NCBI RefSeq assembly: GCF_001870735.1
Contig: NZ_MORL01000011.1
Coordinates: 1 to 64,000 of the forward strand
Source of the DNA: Arsenicibacter rosenii
Lineage (GTDB): Bacteria; Bacteroidota; Bacteroidia; Cytophagales; Spirosomataceae
Direction: 5' to 3'
DNA length: 64,000 bases
Positions 34,419 to 43,036 of this stretch are shown here, piece by piece; within the stretch, counting starts at the first letter, position 1; each line of letters starts with the position of its first letter. A program made the translations under genes and the position numbers. Below the pieces are notes generated by a model, which worked only from the letters and a program-made list of their open reading frames with translations, did no database searches and was not told where the DNA came from.

Positions 34419-36770
34419 TTACTTTACCAGCCCCTTCACCTCAAACCACGCCCGTTGCGTACCGGCCTGGCCGTTGGCAGACAGGCCATGGACTTCGATC
34501 AGGTAGCGGCCATCCTGGTCAGAGGTAAAGAAATCAATCTGCCCTTCGCGGTTTACCGTTACCGACGGATTCCAGTAAAGCAGTGTGCGGGCATCCGGCA
34601 TGCGGGTTGTCTGCTGCGCCTGCGTTTCGTATCGCGGCGCATAAAACTCGCGCGGAATCTGCAACCCGTCATACTCCTGTTTCAGCAGGCGTTCATCCAG
34701 CGGATAACCCGATAAATCGCCCTTGTAGGTAATAAAGCTCACGATGCCCGAAAACATATTCGGCCCCAGAAAATAGCGGTTGGTCACCACATCCAGCTGC
34801 TTTACTTTCAGTGGACTATACGCCATCAGCTTATCCATATCCTGTACCGGCACCCCGTCGACCATCACCAGCGACGGTTCCTCGAAAAATTCCTTATAGG
34901 GCAGGTTCAGCACCATAAGCCGGAACTTACCCTGCCGCTTGCGCGGCGCTACGCCCGGCACATACTCCCGCAGCACCTCTTCCATCGCCGGAAAGCGGGT
35001 ATAGGCATCGAGCAAATAACTCTCCGTCGGCTTTCCGTAAAACGCCGTACTATCGACCTGCGGTAACCGGTAGCGGATCATCCGCTCATTCCAGTAAGTT
35101 GCCTGCACCTGCATGGCGACACTCCGGTTTTCCAGCGCACCCGTATGCGACTGGTCAATCGCCGCCACCGGTAGTCTGGTCAGGGCAGGCCAGGCAGGAA
35201 ACGGACTGTCGATGGTTACTTTCAGCAGGCTGTCTGCCGCTTCGGCCGGTTGTGCCATGATGGTACGCGGCCCGTAAAAGTCCTTTGTTTCAAATACTAA
35301 CCGGCCCGTTGAATCGCTGCGTGACGTAAACAGCCGGATTGGCTTACCCGGCGTCGACAGGAAAGCGCCGTGGCCGGCGACCGGTTTGTTTGTGCGCGGG
35401 TCGGTTAGTTTACCTTCCACAATCAGTCCGTGGATTTCCGGTAAATAGGCACCGGTCTGTTTGCCGGACAAGACCTCCTCCCACTTAAACCGCCGCCAAC
35501 CGTGTGTCAGCATCAGGTTATCAACGGCTTTATTAACAGCCGGGCTTTCGGGTTGCAGGTAATACGATGGTTCTTCAACGGCTCCGTGCAGGTCCGACAC
35601 CATCGCGAGGTAGGCCTGCATATCGGCCGACGACAGGGCAGGAATGGAGTCGACACGGTAAACGGCTACCGATAAGTCGGCGGCCTGTGGCGTTCCCAGA
35701 CTCAGAGCTACTTTGGTCCGGGCCGCATACTGCTCCTTATCGGTTTTGGTCTGGATAGCGAGTGCCGTTGACGGACGACGGAAATACAGACGTTCGCAGA
35801 CCGGTTTCCGCGCAGCATCAAAAATGGTCAGGTGCGAAACCCCTTCACCTAATGCCTCCTTACTGATCACAAACGTTGCCTCCTGCTGAATCGGACGCAT
35901 TTCAGCCAGTTTGGCCTGCTGGCGCGTATGGCCCAGCAGATACACCACAGAAGCATCAGCCGCGTTGGTTCTGACCCGCACGGTCAGCTGACCGGAGCCC
36001 GTTTCCTCTACCTGCATCGCATATCCCTGCGGATACACGGCGGGAAAGGCATGGCTGCTTGTCCGGCCCTGCGCATCTTTCACCACAACCCGGTAGCTGC
36101 TACCCGCTGCCGGTGTAAAGCCGAAACTGCCGATGCCAAACCGATCGGGCTGAAAACGGGCAACGGTATCTGACCCGTTTACAACAGCCCCCTGAAACGC
36201 GATGCCCCGACCGGATGCATCAGTCACCCGGAACCCCACCCGCGAGGGCAGTCCCTGCACCAGATTGCCGCCTTCCGGAAACAGCTGGACATCGTATCCG
36301 GCGTTTTTAGCCAGCACAGGCAGACCAAGTTTACGGAACGGGTTGATGATGGTTACCGGCTTTTCAAAGAAATACCCGGCTCCGGCATTTTTCATCCAGT
36401 TGGTATAGGCCCTTACCACGTAATTTCCTGAAGCCAGGGAGGCCGGCAGAAACAGCGCGCCATCACCTTTGCCCGACGTAAGCCCGACTTTAGCCTGAAG
36501 CACAGAGCGTTGCTCACCGTCGAGAACTTCAAAATAAGCGACCTTGCTGAGGTCAAACGGCCGGTGAAACGTACCGTCGACATAATACAGTTTAAACCAC
36601 ATGGTTTCTCCTACCATGTAAACCGGCCGGTCAACGTGGACAAACAGTTTCTCCTGAATGTGTTGCCGGTTATACTGGTCAAACTGCTGCTTGATCGAGG
36701 TCAGCCCGTCCTGTTGCGCCGACGCCCGTAACCCAATAACGGTAGACAGAATAACGAATAAATATCTCAT
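34419..36770 (-). CDS. Exported MG2-like / TonB-plug-like surface protein
   Basis: A 783-residue protein with a signal peptide (about 1-19). Residues about 40-145 form a macroglobulin MG2-type beta-sandwich (KLFVHVDRPVYMVGETMWFK). More sandwich-like domains follow, with a carboxypeptidase-regulatory-like segment near 445-500. Residues about 610-700 resemble a TonB receptor plug (SLVMVDGVPVQDMDKLMAY, IVSFITYKGDL) but no beta-barrel follows. Such proteins are common in Bacteroidota beside TonB receptors and DUF4249 lipoproteins; they may gate or assist the receptor. It is last in a four-gene minus-strand run and starts 3 bp after the DUF4249 stop. Role inferred. Confidence 0.75.
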   Translation of the reverse strand: MRYLFVILSTVIGLRASAQQDGLTSIKQQFDQYNRQHIQEKLFVHVDRPVYMVGETMWFKLYYVDGTFHRPFDLSKVAYFEVLDGEQRSVLQAKVGLTSGKGDGALFLPASLASGNYVVRAYTNWMKNAGAGYFFEKPVTIINPFRKLGLPVLAKNAGYDVQLFPEGGNLVQGLPSRVGFRVTDASGRGIAFQGAVVNGSDTVARFQPDRFGIGSFGFTPAAGSSYRVVVKDAQGRTSSHAFPAVYPQGYAMQVEETGSGQLTVRVRTNAADASVVYLLGHTRQQAKLAEMRPIQQEATFVISKEALGEGVSHLTIFDAARKPVCERLYFRRPSTALAIQTKTDKEQYAARTKVALSLGTPQAADLSVAVYRVDSIPALSSADMQAYLAMVSDLHGAVEEPSYYLQPESPAVNKAVDNLMLTHGWRRFKWEEVLSGKQTGAYLPEIHGLIVEGKLTDPRTNKPVAGHGAFLSTPGKPIRLFTSRSDSTGRLVFETKDFYGPRTIMAQPAEAADSLLKVTIDSPFPAWPALTRLPVAAIDQSHTGALENRSVAMQVQATYWNERMIRYRLPQVDSTAFYGKPTESYLLDAYTRFPAMEEVLREYVPGVAPRKRQGKFRLMVLNLPYKEFFEEPSLVMVDGVPVQDMDKLMAYSPLKVKQLDVVTNRYFLGPNMFSGIVSFITYKGDLSGYPLDERLLKQEYDGLQIPREFYAPRYETQAQQTTRMPDARTLLYWNPSVTVNREGQIDFFTSDQDGRYLIEVHGLSANGQAGTQRAWFEVKGLVK

Positions 36771-36773
36771 GGG

Positions 36774-37901
36774 CTACTGATTCCAGAACGATGGTTTAAC
36801 ATTAGTGCCTTGCAGGCGGCAATCGACACATACCTCCTGACCGGTCTCATATGTCCCGTCCGGCAGGTCCGTAATCGGAATCTGCCCCGGGTACTTATTG
36901 TCAATCAACTCCTTAGGGGTCAGCGTATCTTTTACACAGCCATCATAGCCGGTTTTGGTTACCCAATACGGCAGTTCCATCCGCCGGATAAACATCCGTT
37001 TCGAAGTTACAGTACCGGCGCTGAAATAGCCGAGTGCCGGCTCTGCCGGATTGGTCAGGTTCTGGATATTGCCGGTTACCTGGGTTGGCTGCGGGTCGAA
37101 AAGTGAGCCAATGTTTTCCGTTGTTTTACTCAGCTGTTCCCAGTACAGGTAGGCATCCTGCGTCAGCGCATACTGTTTCACCAGAATACTGTAACGAACA
37201 CCGATTTTGGTTGAATAGCCCGGCACATACGTAATGGGCATCTGACTGATCACATCCTGGTTAAGTTTTGCGGATGAATTAATCAGAATATTTTTCGATT
37301 TTGCACTGTTCCAGCAGGTAAAAATATCCTGTTGCCGCTGCACAATCTGTTTATTTTTCACCTCATACGACGAATAAAACGCTGAGGTAAACTCCCACGT
37401 TTCTTCATATTCCCAGCGGTAGTAACGGGTATTGCCGGTCGGATCGTGAGCATCTGCGTAGATCCGGACCCCGTCATTTTCTACTTTCCAGTTGACCTGA
37501 TCGATCACAGGGCTGTTTTTAAACGCCACCATATCCGAAAGGTACTCCACCCCCCGGCTCGTTTTGATCCGGAGCCGGAAGGTTTCTCCTGTCTGGCTTG
37601 GCACACTGGTATACGAGTAAACCCCGCTGGTTACCTCTTTGAGGCTGTATTTCAGATTCCGGCTGCTTTCGATGGTTACGGTTGCCTTCGTCTCCATGGT
37701 GGGAGCCTTGGCATCGGTCAGGTTCTGCGACCGTGACAGCTTAAATGTGGTCACTGCCCCGGGGGCAATGTCCAGAAACCCATCAACAACCAGATAGGTG
37801 GCCGGAGCCGTAATTTCGGGCGGACGGTAGGGATCAACGCACCCGCCCATGATGAGAATAAACAGCCAGCCAATTAATTGTTGTGTATGCTTACGTTTCA
37901 T
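36774..37901 (-). CDS. DUF4249 family outer-membrane lipoprotein
   Basis: A 375-residue lipoprotein: signal with lipobox ending at C21 (ILIMGGC), then a DUF4249 layout starting YLVVDGFLDIAPG with beta-sandwich strands, and the C-terminal cysteine-containing portion GYDGCVKDTLTPKEL and EVCVDCRLQGTNVKPSFW that closes these proteins. DUF4249 genes are regularly next to a TonB receptor, as here, where the receptor gene lies 20 bp upstream. This suggests a surface lipoprotein paired to the receptor, by analogy with SusD. Ligand unknown. Confidence 0.88.
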   Translation of the reverse strand: MKRKHTQQLIGWLFILIMGGCVDPYRPPEITAPATYLVVDGFLDIAPGAVTTFKLSRSQNLTDAKAPTMETKATVTIESSRNLKYSLKEVTSGVYSYTSVPSQTGETFRLRIKTSRGVEYLSDMVAFKNSPVIDQVNWKVENDGVRIYADAHDPTGNTRYYRWEYEETWEFTSAFYSSYEVKNKQIVQRQQDIFTCWNSAKSKNILINSSAKLNQDVISQMPITYVPGYSTKIGVRYSILVKQYALTQDAYLYWEQLSKTTENIGSLFDPQPTQVTGNIQNLTNPAEPALGYFSAGTVTSKRMFIRRMELPYWVTKTGYDGCVKDTLTPKELIDNKYPGQIPITDLPDGTYETGQEVCVDCRLQGTNVKPSFWNQ

Positions 37902-37921
37902 AATATCGAACAGGACTGGCC

Positions 37922-40690
37922 TTAGAATTTAAAGTTGTAGGTCAATGACGGAATGGGCTGGCCGAAGATCGACAGCTTATATCCGCGGATCCCCCCGTTT
38001 TCTGACTTGAAATAAATAGAGTATGCGTTCCGGCGGCCGGTCAGGTTATAGACCGAAATCGTCCATGAGCTATGGGCCAGTTTCTTCACCTTGTGGTTGC
38101 CTTCGATGTTCATCGCAAAGTCGGTCCGGAAATAGTCCGGAATCCGGTACTGGTTGCGCTCCGAGTAGAGCAGGCGCTGCGCCTCACCAAGGGTATATTT
38201 GGCCAGCGGCAACGTAATCGGACGCCCGGTGCTGTAGGTCATGTTGATCGATACGCTGAACCGGCGGCTGAACCGGTAGTTGCCGATCATCGTCACGTCG
38301 TGCGGTTTGTCGTAGTTGCTCGGGTAATATTTACCCTGATTAATCACTTCCCCGACCTGTGTACCCGTTGTCCGCAGGAAAGTCCGGGCGTAGGTATAGC
38401 TGATCCAGCCGTTCAGTTTACCCGTCAGTTTTTTCGCCATCAGTTCGATCCCGTAGGCTTTCCCTTCCGCATTTACCACATCGGTTTCGATATGGTGGTT
38501 CAGAATCAGAACGGCCCCGCTCCGGTAATCAATCAGGTTCTGCATGGTTTTATAATACCCCTCAACCGACAGTTCGACTGTATTGGCTTTCAGGTTTTTA
38601 TAGATACCCAGTGAGTACTGATCGCCCACCTGCGGGCGGATGTGGCTGTCGCTCAGCTTCCAGATGTCGGTCGGGGCAATAACGGTGGTATTCGACAGCA
38701 TCTGAATGTACTGCCGCATCCGGTTAAAGCTGGCCTTAACCGACGCGTTTTCGCTCAGTACATAGCGCGCCGAGAACCGGTATTCAGGTCCGTGGTAGGT
38801 CTGTATCGGTTTATTGGCGGCATACGAAACGGTATCAACGATGTTATTGGTCGTCACCGGCAGGCCCGGCGCATAGGCAAAGACGTCTTTCGGCCCGAGG
38901 TAGCTGTAGAGCGAATACCGGAGTCCGAAACTAAGCGACAACCGCTGGTTGATATCGTAACGGTCGCCGACATAAACGGCACTTTCAATGCCCTGCTCGG
39001 CCGGCACACGGTCCGACGCCACCAGCGATTCGGTACCTCGCGGCAGGTAGGTGCCCGGCTGCAGTTTGTAGTAGGTCGAGCTGATCCCGAAATCGACCGT
39101 ATGCTTCGGATTCGGGAAATAGTTGAAATCTGCTTTGGCCATCGTCTGGTTAATGCCGAAATCAAGGTCATAGGCATTTACCGGATTACGGTCAGCCGAC
39201 ACGTTGTATTTGTACTGGCTTACTCCGCCCGTAAAGACACTGTACAACTTGTTGTTGAACAGGTGCTTCCACTTCAGCGTCAGGTTCTGGTTGCGGTAGT
39301 TATAGGCTGTATCGCTGTTGAGCCGGAAATAATCCTGACTCAGGTAACCGGTCAGATAAATCGTATTTTTGTTGTTGTAGTCGTGCGTAATGTGCACGTT
39401 GACGTCGTAGAAGTTGGCGCGGCTGTTGCGGAACGTACTGACCGGCACCTGCTTCAGCAACCAGCTTGAATACGAAGACCGGCCGCCGATGATAAACGAG
39501 GTCTTGTCTTTCAGAATCGGTCCTTCGAGCGTCAGACGGCCTGTCAGCAGCCCCAGACCACCCGACCCGCCGAATTTCTTCTTGTTGCCATCACGCGTCA
39601 TCACCTCCAGCACCGACGACAACCGGCCGCCGTAGCGCGACGGAATCCCGCTTTTGTAGAGTTCGACGCTCTTGATCACATCCGGGTTGAAGGCCGAGAA
39701 AAAGCCGAACAGGTGCGATGAGTTATAGATGGTCGCATCGTTGTACAGAATCAGGTTCTGGTCGGTGGCGCCCCCCCGTACGTTCAGGCCGGTCGAACTT
39801 TCGCCCACCGATTTCACACCCGGCAGCGTCATGACCACCCGCAACAGATCGGTTTCGCCCAGAGCCGTCGGCACCTGCTTCATCGTCCGGATGTCGACCC
39901 GCTCCTGCCCCATCTGAAGCCCCGACACGTTCACGTCTTTTTCGGCGGCGATCACCACCTCTTTCAGCGGAATTACGTCGTCTTCCATGTTCACATCCAG
40001 TGACCCGTCGCCGTACAGAATAATCTGCCGCTGGGTATCTTTCATCCCGACGCTGCGGAGTTTCAGCGCATGTCGCCCGCGGGGCAGCGTAAACGAGTAA
40101 TAGCCGAACTGGTCTGTTGAGGTCCCGATACGCGGGTTGTCGATATAGACCGCTGCCCCGACAATCGGTTCGCCCGATGCCTGGTTCCGGATATAGCCTG
40201 CCACCGTGGCGCGGCCGGGCCGGATCGGATTGGTCCGCTTGCCAACCTCGTAGATTTTGGTTTCGGGGGCTACGATCTGCTTCCGGCTTTCGGTCAGATA
40301 GGCGTTGGCCGTCGAATCGTCCTTACCGGCGTTATTGCCACGGTCAAAAAAGTCGATTGGCAGATTGGTTCGGATCGGCCGGTTTACGGTAATGTATACA
40401 CGTTTCCGGGCATCAATCGCGTACTGAAACAGCGTGCCGTTAAAGAGCTGCTGCAGTACATTGCTCAGCGGCTTGCGGTCGACATTCAGGTTTACCACCA
40501 CACTGTCCAGCTCCCCCGGCCGGTAGTAGAACCGATAAGGGGTTGCCTGTTCAACGGTGCGGGCAAACTGCTCAAACTTCACGTTGGTAAAATTCCCGCT
40601 GACGAGATCCTGTCCCGATTGACCGAATCCTGTCAGGCTCAACGCAAACACAAAAAAAGAAAACAGGGTAAGACGGTAAAAATAGCTCAT
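37922..40690 (-). CDS. TonB-dependent receptor with STN and carboxypeptidase-regulatory-like domains
   Basis: A 922-residue outer-membrane receptor. After the signal peptide (about 1-23) come an STN-like domain (about 30-105: NFTNVKFEQFARTVEQ), an Ig-like carboxypeptidase-regulatory domain (about 163-240: GYIRNQASGEPIVGAAVYID), a plug (about 262-375, with GLNVRGGATDQNLILYND) and a beta-barrel ending in LTYNFKF with terminal Phe. An STN domain often signals through an anti-sigma factor, but no ECF sigma/FecR pair is near. Its companions are the DUF4249 lipoprotein, the MG2-like protein downstream and a small exported protein 2 bp upstream. Substrate unknown; the partner type argues against a classical SusC glycan importer. 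Confidence 0.9.
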   Translation of the reverse strand: MSYFYRLTLFSFFVFALSLTGFGQSGQDLVSGNFTNVKFEQFARTVEQATPYRFYYRPGELDSVVVNLNVDRKPLSNVLQQLFNGTLFQYAIDARKRVYITVNRPIRTNLPIDFFDRGNNAGKDDSTANAYLTESRKQIVAPETKIYEVGKRTNPIRPGRATVAGYIRNQASGEPIVGAAVYIDNPRIGTSTDQFGYYSFTLPRGRHALKLRSVGMKDTQRQIILYGDGSLDVNMEDDVIPLKEVVIAAEKDVNVSGLQMGQERVDIRTMKQVPTALGETDLLRVVMTLPGVKSVGESSTGLNVRGGATDQNLILYNDATIYNSSHLFGFFSAFNPDVIKSVELYKSGIPSRYGGRLSSVLEVMTRDGNKKKFGGSGGLGLLTGRLTLEGPILKDKTSFIIGGRSSYSSWLLKQVPVSTFRNSRANFYDVNVHITHDYNNKNTIYLTGYLSQDYFRLNSDTAYNYRNQNLTLKWKHLFNNKLYSVFTGGVSQYKYNVSADRNPVNAYDLDFGINQTMAKADFNYFPNPKHTVDFGISSTYYKLQPGTYLPRGTESLVASDRVPAEQGIESAVYVGDRYDINQRLSLSFGLRYSLYSYLGPKDVFAYAPGLPVTTNNIVDTVSYAANKPIQTYHGPEYRFSARYVLSENASVKASFNRMRQYIQMLSNTTVIAPTDIWKLSDSHIRPQVGDQYSLGIYKNLKANTVELSVEGYYKTMQNLIDYRSGAVLILNHHIETDVVNAEGKAYGIELMAKKLTGKLNGWISYTYARTFLRTTGTQVGEVINQGKYYPSNYDKPHDVTMIGNYRFSRRFSVSINMTYSTGRPITLPLAKYTLGEAQRLLYSERNQYRIPDYFRTDFAMNIEGNHKVKKLAHSSWTISVYNLTGRRNAYSIYFKSENGGIRGYKLSIFGQPIPSLTYNFKF

Positions 40691-40692
40691 AA

Positions 40693-41415
40693 CTAACGGG
40701 TTAGGGCGTCATATTCCCGGGCTAACAGCACCAGCGTTTTTTCTTTATTCTCCTTAAACTTAATACGTTCGGCACGCAGAAGTTTCCGGAGTTCCTTCTT
40801 TTTGTCGCCATAGACGCTCAGTGCGCCGCCCAGCGTTTTAACCGGAAAATACCGCTGATCACGGCGAATCCAGTACTCATCTTTAGACAGATACTCGGCT
40901 TTGTAAACACCGGTCGAGATATCTTCCAGAACTACCTTCACCCGACGGGACAGCAACTGGGTCCGGCCGCTGTAAAGCAGGTCGTAAAAACCGGTTCGTA
41001 CGCCGACCAGGCTATCGCCCGTCAGCCGGACGAACTGATGACCGTTGATGGTGAAGCGGTCAACTTTTTCGCTGTTCAGCCGCATCCGGTAACCACCGTC
41101 CAGGTGGCGGATAAAGAGTTCATCCCGCACAATGTCGTACCCCATCGGTATGTCATTATAGTCGACAGAATAGTAGGTGACCGAACCTTTTTGCAGGCTG
41201 TCTACCTGAAAATAAGGATGAACCTTGATCCGGAAGTCGTGCTGGATGTACTCGTTGCCGTTGTAAATGGCCGATTGCTGGTTCATGACCTTGTTGTACT
41301 GTGTGACAACGGCTGAACGCGCCTGTTCCCGGAAAACCGAATCGGCCGGAAGCGACTGAGCGATGCCCCGGTTAATGACAAAACACAGTAAGAGGAAGGG
41401 TATAAATTTTTGCAT
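40693..41415 (-). CDS. Exported protein of unknown function at the head of a TonB receptor operon
   Basis: A 240-residue protein with a signal peptide (MQKFIPFLLL... ending GIAQ); ATG 41415 is used since it starts that peptide, while 41433 adds six residues. The mature part is predicted beta-rich with many aromatic residues and ends in a highly charged helix (KKELRKLLRAERIKFKENKE). No family recognised with confidence. It ends 2 bp before the TonB receptor start, so it is the first gene of a tight four-gene operon, and its product probably works at the envelope with that receptor. Confidence 0.7.
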   Translation of the reverse strand: MQKFIPFLLLCFVINRGIAQSLPADSVFREQARSAVVTQYNKVMNQQSAIYNGNEYIQHDFRIKVHPYFQVDSLQKGSVTYYSVDYNDIPMGYDIVRDELFIRHLDGGYRMRLNSEKVDRFTINGHQFVRLTGDSLVGVRTGFYDLLYSGRTQLLSRRVKVVLEDISTGVYKAEYLSKDEYWIRRDQRYFPVKTLGGALSVYGDKKKELRKLLRAERIKFKENKEKTLVLLAREYDALTR

Positions 41416-41623
41416 GCTGTTGTTTACCAACAAATGTGTGTTGACTTTCTGTCAGTTACGATTTTATCTGCCCATTCGTTGCATTATTTCAATAAAGACC
41501 GCACAATTTAAGCAAAGGTTGTAACCAAATAAACCTTTAGTGTGATAAATATTTTTGATACATGAAAATGTATAGATATTACAGACTGGACTCTCTAAAC
41601 TTATTACCACATCCGAAACGGTG

Positions 41624-41676
41624 AACGCCTTTTACCGAAGTCTGTTTCTGAGGCAGTCGCTCCGGTAAAAGGCGTT
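41624..41676 (-). terminator. Hairpin downstream of the GH105-type gene
   Basis: Perfect 14-bp stem (AACGCCTTTTACCG at 41624-41637 with 41663-41676) and a 25-nt loop, 22 bp past the stop of the minus-strand hydrolase gene. It lacks a clear T-run, so efficiency is uncertain. Confidence 0.55.
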
Positions 41677-41697
41677 TTCACAAGCCGGGAAATCCGG

Positions 41698-42852
41698 TTA
41701 TTTCAGTTTACTGATTTCGCAGCCGGCCAGCAGGTAGCACCCCAGGCCATAGTCTTCAAAGTCAGGCTTGCTGGTGTAGGTTACCGGTTGCCCGTCTTTC
41801 GGCTCCTTACCCGTACCCTGCACAAAGCCCAGAAAACCGTTCGGATGCAGCGACTCTCTGGCCATTGCCTGCCAGGCTTTGGCAATCACCGGCTTATATG
41901 TTTTCGCATCGAGCAAGCCGTGGTTGATACCCCACGCCATGCCATAGATAAACAGGCTCGTGCCCGACAGCTCTTTCCCCCCGAAATTGGTCGGGTCGTG
42001 CAGACTGACGTTCCAGTAACCATCCTCACGCTGCAAGGCCGGCAGGGCCTGAATCATGTCCAGATACATTTTTTGGTATTCCGTACGGTGCGGTGCGTCT
42101 TCCGGCATAATGTCGAGCACCCGTACCAGCGCCGCCACTACCCAGCCGTTTCCGCGCGACCAGTAACAATCCTGTCCGTTGGGCTCTTTGTAAGGTGGTA
42201 CAAAATCTTTATCGCGCCACCACAGTTTGTCTTCCGGATTATACAGCCCTTTGCCACCGTGGACGGTTTTCGAGTAAGTATATATCTGATACATTTTCTC
42301 GAAATAGGCGTTGTCCTTATACATCACCCCGAAACGGGCAAAGACCGGCATCGCCATCTGCAAGGCATCAATCCAGTTCCAGTCGTCGATTTTATCGCTG
42401 GCCACCATATTGTCGATGCTGGCCTTGATGTCGCGGATACGTTCCGGATGGTCATGACCGGCCGCTTTGTCGATCAGGTACAGGTCAATATACGTCTGAC
42501 CGCAGCACTGGTCATCGGCGTTACGGGTTTTTACGCCGCTGCGGAGCCCCCACCTGTGTTTTTCGCCCCATTCAACGGCGTAGTCGTAGTATTTTTTCTG
42601 CTTGTCGAGCGCATAGAGCGCCATGAGCCCTTCGTAATACACCGCACGCGTCCAGATATTGCCCGGACGGGTTTTGTTAGTAACGATTTCTTTACCGGGA
42701 TCAGGCCATGCCTGCATAAAATAAGCATTGGCCAGGGTCATTTGCCGGAGAATTTCTTTCTTACCAGGGAGTTTCTGAGCAGACGCCATCAGAGAAGAAG
42801 CGGTCAGGAAACAGGCAATCCAGAACCGATAGCGTGTGAAACGGTAGTGCAT
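41698..42852 (-). CDS. Glycoside hydrolase family 88/105, unsaturated uronyl hydrolase
   Basis: A 384-residue exported (alpha/alpha)6-barrel enzyme. The signal peptide is about 1-26 (ending MASAQ). The fold is marked by W-rich repeats (IWTRAVYYEGLMALY, YWSRGNGWVVAALVRVL, DGYWNVSLHDP) and the acidic site candidate NADDQCCGQTYIDLY (D113/D114). It matches GH105 (YteR/YesR-like) proteins, which release unsaturated galacturonate from rhamnogalacturonan or glucuronate from ulvan-type oligosaccharides. This fits the hexuronate genes later in the window, though about 18 kb separate them. Exact substrate cannot be set from sequence. Confidence 0.85.
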   Translation of the reverse strand: MHYRFTRYRFWIACFLTASSLMASAQKLPGKKEILRQMTLANAYFMQAWPDPGKEIVTNKTRPGNIWTRAVYYEGLMALYALDKQKKYYDYAVEWGEKHRWGLRSGVKTRNADDQCCGQTYIDLYLIDKAAGHDHPERIRDIKASIDNMVASDKIDDWNWIDALQMAMPVFARFGVMYKDNAYFEKMYQIYTYSKTVHGGKGLYNPEDKLWWRDKDFVPPYKEPNGQDCYWSRGNGWVVAALVRVLDIMPEDAPHRTEYQKMYLDMIQALPALQREDGYWNVSLHDPTNFGGKELSGTSLFIYGMAWGINHGLLDAKTYKPVIAKAWQAMARESLHPNGFLGFVQGTGKEPKDGQPVTYTSKPDFEDYGLGCYLLAGCEISKLK

Positions 42853-42969
42853 GAAATGGACAGGTTAATTGGTAAATCCTAATTTGATCCTAAAATAAGG
42901 CAATCGCCTTACCTGACCGTCCTGCACTGTAGGGTGGTTTACGGATGCTGGATACTGTAGATGCTGGTT

Positions 42970-43002
42970 AGTGGTGGCACGACTATGAGTCGTGCCACCA
43001 CT
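42970..43002. repeat. 15-bp-stem palindrome, GTGGWGGCACGAC family
   Basis: AGTGGTGGCACGACT (42970-42984), loop ATG, and its exact complement (42988-43002). It is related to the terminator at 58901-58933, with the T-to-A change in one arm matched by A-to-T in the other. It lies downstream of the cNMP-binding membrane protein gene; no T-run follows on the minus strand. Confidence 0.65.
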
Positions 43003-43036
43003 TTTGGGGCTTCGTGCTCCTGTCTTTGTGGGTTCT

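Noticed and set aside
41788-42882. 364-codon open frame on the plus strand across the GH105-type gene
   Set aside because: Antisense to a complete enzyme with signal peptide; translation has no domain or signal sequence.
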